From Bacteroidota bacterium (GTDB taxonomy: Bacteria > Bacteroidota > Bacteroidia > Bacteroidales > VadinHA17): a stretch of DNA of 5,073 nucleotides. The stretch covers positions 1 through 5,073 of the forward strand of contig JAKLFN010000161.1 in the NCBI GenBank assembly GCA_022711195.1, read 5' to 3'. Positions within the stretch are counted from its first letter, which is position 1; every line of letters starts with the position of its first letter. Shown here piece after piece: positions 1 through 5,073 of the stretch. The position numbers and the translations under genes are program-made. Below the pieces are notes generated by a model that had not been told where the DNA came from, searched no databases, and saw nothing but the letters and a program-made list of their open reading frames with translations.

Positions 1-348
1 ACAGGAGGTGTGATCATCTATGTTATTTCGCTTCTTTTTGAGGAGAGGCCTGCGGGCCCGAAACCGTTTGTTTACTGGGCAGACCTGTTATGGCTTGCCT
101 TTATGTCAGCATATGCCTTCTCGCTGTGGTTCAAGCTTCTCCAGCGTCCGCATGTCAAGGTTTCGGAGCTTAACCTCTGGAAGTTCATCATTCCTGTCGT
201 CGGTGCAATCCTGAGCTGGCTTCTTGTCCCCGGAGAAAATCCTGAATGGCTGACTATTTCGGGCATGGTGATTATTACAATGTCGCTGATAGCGTTTTTC
301 ACCAATGGCTTCAGGGCTAACGCCGGTGCTTCAGTCCGGGATAAGTGA
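1..348 (+). CDS. EamA/DMT-superfamily transporter, C-terminal part (5' end outside window)
   Basis: This is the last 115 codons of an inner-membrane protein whose frame is open to the window edge. Counting from the GTG at position 10 as residue 1, hydrophobic segments lie near residues 1-10 (end of a helix), 21-44, 56-73 and 80-97. They are joined by short loops, as in the second half of an EamA domain. The Pro in the helix at 59-65 (FIIPVVG) and the Glu in the following PGEN loop match the conserved Pro and Glu of EamA C-terminal repeats. The protein ends in a short polar tail. The family exports or imports small metabolites; the substrate cannot be told here. The GTG at 10 is not the likely start: the frame continues upstream, and an AGGAGG only one base before the GTG is too close to act as a ribosome binding site. 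The stop TGA at 346-348 lies inside the 3' end of the convergent helicase gene. Confidence 0.8.
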   Translation, partial: TGGVIIYVISLLFEERPAGPKPFVYWADLLWLAFMSAYAFSLWFKLLQRPHVKVSELNLWKFIIPVVGAILSWLLVPGENPEWLTISGMVIITMSLIAFFTNGFRANAGASVRDK

Positions 349-2110
349 CAACGCGCTGTTTTTTGTCCTTTCTCTTACCTCCTTTTCGGTCTGGTCTTTT
401 ATCTTTCCTTCTGTCGGACCATTTATCTTTTCTTTTTCCTTTTTCACGATCCCTGCCATCGGCATGTTCTTCAGGCCTGTCCTGGGCTATCTCTACTGAT
501 ACCTTCCTGTCGTTGAACCTTGCATTGTTAAGAGCTTCGATGACCTCCGCGACGTGGGCAGATTCAATTTCGAAAAAAGAAAAGGTCTTCAACAGGTCTA
601 TCTTGCCTATTGGAATCTTCCTGCCTCTTGTATTTGAATTAATAAGCTCGATAAGCTGTTCTGGAAAGAAACCGTCTGTTTTTCCCAGGTTTATGAATAG
701 TCTTTTATACTCTCCTTCAAATCGTCTGCCAGCTCCTTTTTTATTTTTACCTCTGAATCCTTCATCACTTTCTGGTACCGGAGAAAGAAGCTCTCCTCCA
801 TACCTGTAGTCATCGAGGAATTTATCAAACTGAAGGGAGACCACCCTGCGGAGCAGCTCTTCCTTATCAAGACCTGCAAGTCTTTCTTCAATTTCAGGCA
901 GATATCTTTCTATCTCCTTATGCTCAGTCTCCACCATTTCAAGTTTCTTCGCCCAGTGGATGAGCTGTTTATTGCAAATCTCACTCCCTGAAGGTATCTT
1001 CATCATTTTGAAAGGCCTTTTCACTTTCCTTTCAATCTGACTGATATTACTTCTGTCTTTAGGGCTTATAAGTGAGACTGAGATTCCTTTTTTTCCTGCC
1101 CGCCCTGTACGGCCGCTCCTGTGAGTATATACCTCAAGGTCGTCGGGCAGGTTATAATTAATTATATGTGTAAGATCGTCAACGTCGAGTCCGCGGGCAG
1201 CCACATCAGTAGCTACCAGAAGCTGAAGGTTGCGAACCCTGAACTTCTGCATTACTGTGTCGCGTTGTGCCTGTGAAAGGTCGCCATGCAGGGCATCGGC
1301 ATTATAGCCGTCGTCGATAAGCATCGATGCAATTTCCTGTGTTTCTTTGCGGGTGCGGCAGAAGATGATCCCATAGATATCAGGTTCTGAATCTGCCAGG
1401 CGCTTGAGGGCTTTGTACTTATCCCTTGAATTGACGAGATAATAATTGTGGCTTACATTTTCCGCTGTTGCATTTTTAGTCCCGATTGTTATCTCCACGG
1501 GATTATGCATATATTTCTTCGCGATGGAAGCAATTTCGTTCGACATTGTTGCAGAGAAGAGAAGTGTTCTTCTTCCCCCGGGGATCTCTTCAAGGATTTC
1601 ATTTATGCTGTCGAGGAATCCCATATTCAGCATTTCGTCCGCTTCGTCGAGGATAACCGATGATACATGGTTAAGCTTTGCCGCCCCACGTCCGATAAGG
1701 TCAATAAGTCTTCCAGGTGTTGCAACTATTATATGAACCCCTTTTTTGAGAGCCCTTATCTGGTTATCGATGCTTGCCCCACCATACACGGCAAGTATCC
1801 TGAGCTTACCCATATACTTTGAGTAATCTGCAAGATCACTTGTTATCTGCATACATAATTCACGTGTTGGACAGAGTATCAGCGACTGTGTTTTGTCTGA
1901 CTCAGTATCAGTGACCTGTACAAGAGGGAGCCCAAAGGCAGCCGTCTTTCCGGTTCCTGTTTGTGCAAGTGCAATTATGTCGCACTCCTCGCCAAGCATC
2001 AGGGGGATTACATTTTCCTGAACAGGCATTGGCATTTCAAAACCCAGCTCACCGATAGCTTTCAGTATGCCGGGGGTAAATCCCATTTCCTCAAAACTTC
2101 TCTTTAACAT
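317..2110 (-). CDS. deaD: DEAD-box ATP-dependent RNA helicase (DeaD/CsdA type, with DbpA-like RNA-binding domain)
   Basis: This is a cytosolic RNA helicase of about 597 residues, expected to unwind RNA in ribosome assembly or mRNA turnover. Numbering is from the ATG at 2110. All core motifs are present: Q motif (F6, PMPVQ 27-31), motif I AQTGTGKT 49-56, PTREL 81-85, TPGR 131-134, DEAD 155-158, SAT 186-188, IIFCRT 248-253, ATDVAARGLD 300-309 and HRSGRTGRAG 330-339. A charged, probably helical linker (about 390-440) leads to a DbpA-type RNA-binding domain (about 468-542). A very basic tail (about 546-597) contains three RKDK units. An in-frame ATG at 2131 would add seven residues. I prefer 2110 because a TAnnTTTG -7 box lies between the two ATGs, and because family members usually begin just before the FEE(L/M)G motif. 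The tail overlaps the convergent transporter gene by 32 bp. It is divergent from the deacetylase-like gene. The deaD symbol rests on domain order; the exact RNA target is unknown. Confidence 0.93.
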   Translation of the reverse strand: MLKRSFEEMGFTPGILKAIGELGFEMPMPVQENVIPLMLGEECDIIALAQTGTGKTAAFGLPLVQVTDTESDKTQSLILCPTRELCMQITSDLADYSKYMGKLRILAVYGGASIDNQIRALKKGVHIIVATPGRLIDLIGRGAAKLNHVSSVILDEADEMLNMGFLDSINEILEEIPGGRRTLLFSATMSNEIASIAKKYMHNPVEITIGTKNATAENVSHNYYLVNSRDKYKALKRLADSEPDIYGIIFCRTRKETQEIASMLIDDGYNADALHGDLSQAQRDTVMQKFRVRNLQLLVATDVAARGLDVDDLTHIINYNLPDDLEVYTHRSGRTGRAGKKGISVSLISPKDRSNISQIERKVKRPFKMMKIPSGSEICNKQLIHWAKKLEMVETEHKEIERYLPEIEERLAGLDKEELLRRVVSLQFDKFLDDYRYGGELLSPVPESDEGFRGKNKKGAGRRFEGEYKRLFINLGKTDGFFPEQLIELINSNTRGRKIPIGKIDLLKTFSFFEIESAHVAEVIEALNNARFNDRKVSVEIAQDRPEEHADGRDREKGKRKDKWSDRRKDKRPDRKGGKRKDKKQRVVTYPGLKHRR

Positions 2111-2118
2111 AAGGGGCG

Positions 2119-2126
2119 CAAATGTA
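2119..2126 (-). promoter_or_regulatory. Bacteroidota -7 promoter box for the helicase gene
   Basis: On the minus strand this reads TACATTTG, a full match to the Bacteroidota TAnnTTTG -7 consensus. Eight bases separate it from the ATG at 2110, so transcription would start at or within a few bases of that codon. No TTTG -33 element is seen at the usual distance upstream. The call rests on one 8-base motif in the right place, next to a gene start. Confidence 0.5.
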
Positions 2127-2140
2127 ATCATTTATTTGGT

Positions 2141-2148
2141 TATATTTG
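2141..2148 (+). promoter_or_regulatory. Bacteroidota -7 promoter box for the deacetylase/GNAT operon
   Basis: The plus strand reads TATATTTG, a full match to TAnnTTTG. Only four bases separate it from the ATG at 2153, which would make the transcript leaderless. A clear -33 TTTG is missing. With the opposite-strand box at 2119-2126 it forms a near-perfect inverted pair: 7 of 8 bases match, with a 14-bp centre. Confidence 0.5.
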
Positions 2149-2152
2149 TTTT

Positions 2153-3457
2153 ATGCCTGTCCAGATAGTCAAAATATATGCGCGTGAAGCCTCGCCCCGA
2201 CTTTTATATATAGCCGGAATTATTTTAGGAGATTTACTCGGCATCTCATGGGAAATAGAAACTGACAGGAGAAAAACCGGAAAGTCACCGGTGATAAACT
2301 ATTCAGATGATGAAATTGCCGGTTTTAAAGTAAAACCATGTAACCTGCTCTATGAGAAAGGGATAAGTAACCAGCAAATTGATGTGACTGTATGGAATAA
2401 CATGCCTGTTTTTTTCCAGACTGCTGAAAATGCAGACCTGCCTTTTGATATTTTTTCCGCATCATTCTTCCTGGTTTCGAGGTATGAGGAATATCTCAGC
2501 CATGAACCGGATGAACATGGCCGTTTCAGGGCATCATCGTCGATAGCGTCCAAGAACGGGTTTCTTGGACTCCCGCTTGTTGACCTCTGGGTGAAAGAGT
2601 TTGCCAGCATGCTGATCAGAAAATTCCCGGAACTTGTTTTCAGAAGGAATGAATTCAGTGCATTGACCACCATCGATTCGGATCAGCCTTTTGCATACCT
2701 TGGGAAGAGACTTCTTTACAGCTTCGGAGGGATGCTCCGCGATGTGACACGGAAGGAGGGCAGCGTTGCTCAACGTCTGAAAGTGGTAAATGGTGCGATG
2801 AAAGATCCGTTTGATGTATATGATTATATATGCGGTGCAATAGATAAAAATCATTCCGATGCAAGGTTCTTTTTCCCAACCGGCGATCATTCTAAATACG
2901 ATAAGAATCCATCATGGAAAAGTGAGGAGTATCGTGACCTTATCGGGAAAATTATGGGGAAATACAGGATCGGTATACACCCTTCATATTATGCAGGAGG
3001 GAAGCTCAGCCTTCTCAGATCGGAGAGTGCAAGACTGAAAAACACTACTGGCACGGAGATAAGTGCGGGGAGATACCATTTTATCAGGCTGATGATACCG
3101 GAAGGATATAATAACATGATCGAAGCGGGAATATCCGAAGACTATTCGATGGGATATCCCGATGAACCCGGGTTCAGGACCAGCCTGGCACGTCCCTGTT
3201 TTTTCTATAATTTAATGGAAGAGAGACAGACTACTCTGAGGTTGATACCTTTCCAGGTTATGGATGGCACCCTGATGAAGTATAAAAACTTGCCGCCTCA
3301 TGATGCAGGGAAGGTGATAATCAGCCTGATTGATGAAACGAGAAGAGCGGGTGGATTATTTGTGAGTATATGGCACAATACAACACTGCTTGATACCAGT
3401 GAAGGAAGGGAATGGAGAGAAATATTTGAACAGATGCTTAAAGAACAGCAGTCATGA
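2153..3457 (+). CDS. Divergent polysaccharide-deacetylase-like protein (Bacteroidota family with an N-terminal domain of unknown function)
   Basis: This 434-residue protein has no signal peptide and is probably cytosolic. The N-terminal part (about 1-165) resembles the domain that precedes deacetylase-like modules in Bacteroidota, including the SRYEEY motif at 109-114 after an FDIFSASFF stretch. The C-terminal part (about 170-434) carries a deacetylase-like set: TTIDSDQ with D175 and D177 in place of the usual TFDD, GIHPSY with H276, RYHFIR with R307 and H309, GISEDYSMGYPDEPGFR around 326-342, MDGTL at 370-374, and WHN at 407-409. Canonical CE4 enzymes use two Asp and an HxxxH metal site. Here the second His of that motif is absent (HPSYY), so metal binding, if it occurs, must differ. 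The substrate is unknown; sugar or peptidoglycan modification is an inference. The ATG at 2153 fits the family start. The gene overlaps the next one by ATGA, implying an operon and probable translational coupling. Confidence 0.82.
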   Translation: MPVQIVKIYAREASPRLLYIAGIILGDLLGISWEIETDRRKTGKSPVINYSDDEIAGFKVKPCNLLYEKGISNQQIDVTVWNNMPVFFQTAENADLPFDIFSASFFLVSRYEEYLSHEPDEHGRFRASSSIASKNGFLGLPLVDLWVKEFASMLIRKFPELVFRRNEFSALTTIDSDQPFAYLGKRLLYSFGGMLRDVTRKEGSVAQRLKVVNGAMKDPFDVYDYICGAIDKNHSDARFFFPTGDHSKYDKNPSWKSEEYRDLIGKIMGKYRIGIHPSYYAGGKLSLLRSESARLKNTTGTEISAGRYHFIRLMIPEGYNNMIEAGISEDYSMGYPDEPGFRTSLARPCFFYNLMEERQTTLRLIPFQVMDGTLMKYKNLPPHDAGKVIISLIDETRRAGGLFVSIWHNTTLLDTSEGREWREIFEQMLKEQQS

Positions 3458-4359
3458 TAAATTACCTGAAAAACGATGAGATCGACCGTGAACAATGGGA
3501 TAACTGCATAAAGCTCTCACCACATCCAAAGCCATATGCATATTCATGGTACCTCGATATTATGTCGCCCGGATGGGAAGCCATGATCGACGATGACTAT
3601 GACTCGGTATTTCCGATTCCCTGCAGGACTAGGTATGGTATTTCATATATCGCCACTCCAAATTTTCTTCAGCAGCTTGGCGCCTTTTCTCCCGATAAGT
3701 CACAGCAGAAAGCGCTTAACGAGTTTTTCGACTATATTCCTGATTTCTACAGGCTTATTGATCTGAGTACCGGACAGCGTATTGATAACGACAAATACAA
3801 GGTTACCCTGAGGTCAAACTACGAGCTTGATCTATCGAAATCGTACGAAAAGATAGCAGGCGGCTTTTCGCAGCATTGCAGACGAAATGTGGATAAGTCG
3901 GGGAAGAAGAAACATGAGATAGTGACTGATATTACACCTGAGGAACTGATATCTCTGTTCCGTGAGAACAGGGGCATGGATTTACGAGGTGTAAAAGCGG
4001 GTGACTACGACAGGCTGACAACACTGATGAATTTCTGCACCCGAAATAAGAAGGGCAGGATACTTGGCATCAGAAAAGCAAAGAAGAGACTCGTTTATGG
4101 AATTTTCCTTGTTGAGATAAAGGGCAGGATTACAATGCTTTTTGTAGTCAATACTCCTGAGAGCCGGGAGAAGAGGCTTGGCTATTATATTGTAAATAAG
4201 ATTATTTCGGAATATTCAGGTACGCGTACCATTCTTGATTTCGCAGGGTCATCGATACCATCAATAGCCTCTTTCATGGAGTCGTTCGGAAGTGTTAATG
4301 TTCCTTTTTACAGGATCTATCGTAACAGGCTGCCCTGGCCTGTAAGGATTTTTAAATAG
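3454..4359 (+). CDS. GNAT/FemAB-like acyltransferase-fold protein, partner of the deacetylase-like gene
   Basis: This is a 301-residue soluble protein with no signal peptide or membrane helix. It resembles Bacteroidota proteins annotated as GNAT-family N-acetyltransferases, related in layout to FemAB/BioF2-type folds with two GNAT-like halves. Visible landmarks are a polar N-terminal half with PYAYSWYLD (27-35), a basic FSQHCRRNVDKSGKKK stretch (138-153) like the conserved Arg/Asn helix of this group, a beta-rich segment 203-233, then RLGYYIVNKII (241-251) and LDFAGSSIPSIASFMESFG (261-279), the group's (L)DF.GS...F...FG signature, followed by a Tyr-rich end. The acceptor and acyl donor are unknown; aminoacyl-tRNA or acyl-CoA are both possible for such folds. 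Its ATG overlaps the upstream TGA by four bases, so the two proteins are probably made together and act in one pathway. It ends with TAG, 22 bp before the end of convergent ftsE. Confidence 0.75.
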   Translation: MINYLKNDEIDREQWDNCIKLSPHPKPYAYSWYLDIMSPGWEAMIDDDYDSVFPIPCRTRYGISYIATPNFLQQLGAFSPDKSQQKALNEFFDYIPDFYRLIDLSTGQRIDNDKYKVTLRSNYELDLSKSYEKIAGGFSQHCRRNVDKSGKKKHEIVTDITPEELISLFRENRGMDLRGVKAGDYDRLTTLMNFCTRNKKGRILGIRKAKKRLVYGIFLVEIKGRITMLFVVNTPESREKRLGYYIVNKIISEYSGTRTILDFAGSSIPSIASFMESFGSVNVPFYRIYRNRLPWPVRIFK

Positions 4360-4387
4360 GAGGAAGGTATGAAGGTTATCCTTACAG
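4340..4387. repeat. 10-bp perfect inverted repeat spanning the convergent gene ends
   Basis: CTGTAAGGAT at 4340-4349 and ATCCTTACAG at 4378-4387 are exact reverse complements separated by 28 bases. The left arm lies in the last codons of the GNAT-like gene and the right arm covers the ftsE stop codon and the base triplet before it. A transcript of either strand could fold into a hairpin with a large loop. No T-run follows on either strand, so a standard intrinsic terminator is not supported. It might slow or end transcription, protect 3' ends, or be coincidental. Confidence 0.45.
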
Positions 4388-5073
4388 CTTATCCAACTCT
4401 ATCTCTTCATCAGTTTCAACCTCAATGAGCCTGCCGTTTTCGCACTTGACAGTCCTTGCGGGAAATCTCTTAAGCATTGTGTAGTTGTGTGTTGCAATAA
4501 TGACAGCCCTTCCTGTTGTGCTGATCTCTTTCAACAGTTTTATTATCCCTTCTGAAGTTTCCGGATCAAGGTTTCCTGTAGGTTCATCGGCAAGAATAAT
4601 ATCCGGGTCGTTAAGAAGTGCCCTGCTGATGACCACTCTCTGCTGTTCTCCCCCCGACAGCTGATGAGGCATCTTGTATCCCTTCAATCCAAGGTCGGCT
4701 TTCTCAAGAACCTCACCGATACGTGTATCTATCTCCTGCTTATTCTTCCATCCTGTTGCCTTCAGCACAAATTCAAGGTTGTCATGTACCGACCTGTCTG
4801 TCAGCAGCTGGAAATCCTGGAAGACGATACCCAGCTTCCGCCTTAAAAGCGGTATCTCTTTTGTTCTGAGTTTCGACAGGTTAAAACCTGCAACAATCCC
4901 TGTACCACTCTTTAAAGGGATCTGTGCGTTCAGTGTTTTTATAAGACTTGATTTCCCGCTTCCCACCCTTCCGACAAGATACAGGAATTCACCTTTTTTT
5001 ACATTCAGGTTCACTCCCGAAAGAACCAGGTGATCCTGTTGCAAGATAAGACAATCTTTCAGCTCTATAATCA
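4382..5073 (-). CDS. ftsE: Cell division ABC transporter ATP-binding protein FtsE (start codon cut by window edge)
   Basis: FtsE is the cytosolic ATPase that pairs with membrane protein FtsX. In other bacteria it controls peptidoglycan hydrolase activation at the septum. The frame is open to the window edge, where the last two bases read TG on the minus strand; with one more base outside this would be a start codon, giving about 230 residues, close to the 222 of E. coli FtsE. With that numbering: Walker A GRVGSGKS 35-42, Q-loop region VFQDFQLL 84-91, signature LSGGEQQR 139-146, Walker B with D163 and catalytic E164, D-loop GNLD 167-170, and H-loop H196. The FQDFQLLTDRSVHDNL segment and SEGI after the D-loop fit FtsE better than LolD-type ATPases. 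A TTG at 5044 is an internal Leu codon, not the start, since starting there would remove the first beta strand. No ftsX follows; the next gene is convergent. Confidence 0.9.
   Translation of the reverse strand, partial: IIELKDCLILQQDHLVLSGVNLNVKKGEFLYLVGRVGSGKSSLIKTLNAQIPLKSGTGIVAGFNLSKLRTKEIPLLRRKLGIVFQDFQLLTDRSVHDNLEFVLKATGWKNKQEIDTRIGEVLEKADLGLKGYKMPHQLSGGEQQRVVISRALLNDPDIILADEPTGNLDPETSEGIIKLLKEISTTGRAVIIATHNYTMLKRFPARTVKCENGRLIEVETDEEIELDKL

Noticed and set aside
3..12. AGGAGG followed by GTG as a start for a 112-residue protein
   Set aside because: Only one base lies between the motif and the GTG, and the frame stays open to the window edge within a transmembrane helix typical of EamA proteins, so the gene starts outside.
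347..367. Possible terminator hairpin (GACAA/TTGTC with a run of six T) after the transporter gene
   Set aside because: The stem is only five A/T-rich pairs, the T-run lies in the loop and not after the stem, and the bases code for the helicase tail.
345..809. 154-codon open frame on the plus strand opposite the helicase C-terminal half
   Set aside because: Its residues are Ser/Leu/Phe-rich, as expected from the complement of a Lys/Arg/Glu-rich gene. The minus strand has a clear, complete domain sequence.
2534..2890. 118-codon open frame on the minus strand inside the deacetylase-like gene
   Set aside because: It has no recognisable domain and lies wholly opposite a gene with conserved motifs.
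5042..5044. TTG as the start of ftsE
   Set aside because: Ten further in-frame codons upstream encode the expected first beta strand (IIELKDCLI), and a likely start codon straddles the window edge.
1..5073. Defence system, mobile element, CRISPR array, tRNA or riboswitch
   Set aside because: No transposase, integrase, direct repeats, spacer arrays or recognisable structured RNA were seen, and almost all bases lie in five ordinary chromosomal genes.

Overview
The window looks like an ordinary chromosomal stretch of a member of the Bacteroidota, probably Bacteroidales-like. This rests on three things: two copies of the TAnnTTTG -7 promoter box, the near absence of Shine-Dalgarno motifs at gene starts, and protein families that read as Bacteroidota versions (a DeaD-type helicase, a divergent polysaccharide-deacetylase-like protein paired with a GNAT/FemAB-like protein, and FtsE). 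The assignment is from recognition only; no search was run. I see no RNA gene, mobile element, CRISPR array or defence gene.

Layout: (1) positions 1-348 (+) hold the C-terminal end of an EamA/DMT-type membrane transporter that begins upstream of the window. (2) A DEAD-box RNA helicase (-) runs from about 2110 to 317, and its 3' end overlaps the transporter by 32 bp tail to tail. (3) A 42-bp AT-rich divergent intergenic region (2111-2152) carries one -7 box on each strand. Each box lies so close to its ATG that both mRNAs are predicted to be leaderless or nearly so. (4) Two genes on + (2153-3457 and 3454-4359) overlap by ATGA and form a two-gene operon: a deacetylase-like protein with the Bacteroidota N-terminal domain and a GNAT/FemAB-fold protein. 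(5) A 22-bp convergent gap (4360-4381) lies inside a perfect 10-bp inverted repeat built from the last codons of both flanking genes. (6) ftsE (-) fills the rest. Its probable start codon misses the window by a single base.

How the genes relate: ftsE serves cell division and peptidoglycan remodelling. The deacetylase/GNAT pair is plausibly involved in envelope glycan or peptidoglycan modification, but its substrate is unknown. The helicase acts in ribosome assembly or RNA turnover. Nothing here amounts to a demonstrable new system. The points most worth checking are the back-to-back leaderless promoters, the uncharacterised deacetylase/GNAT pair, and the inverted repeat with a small Shine-Dalgarno-led reading frame between the convergent genes.
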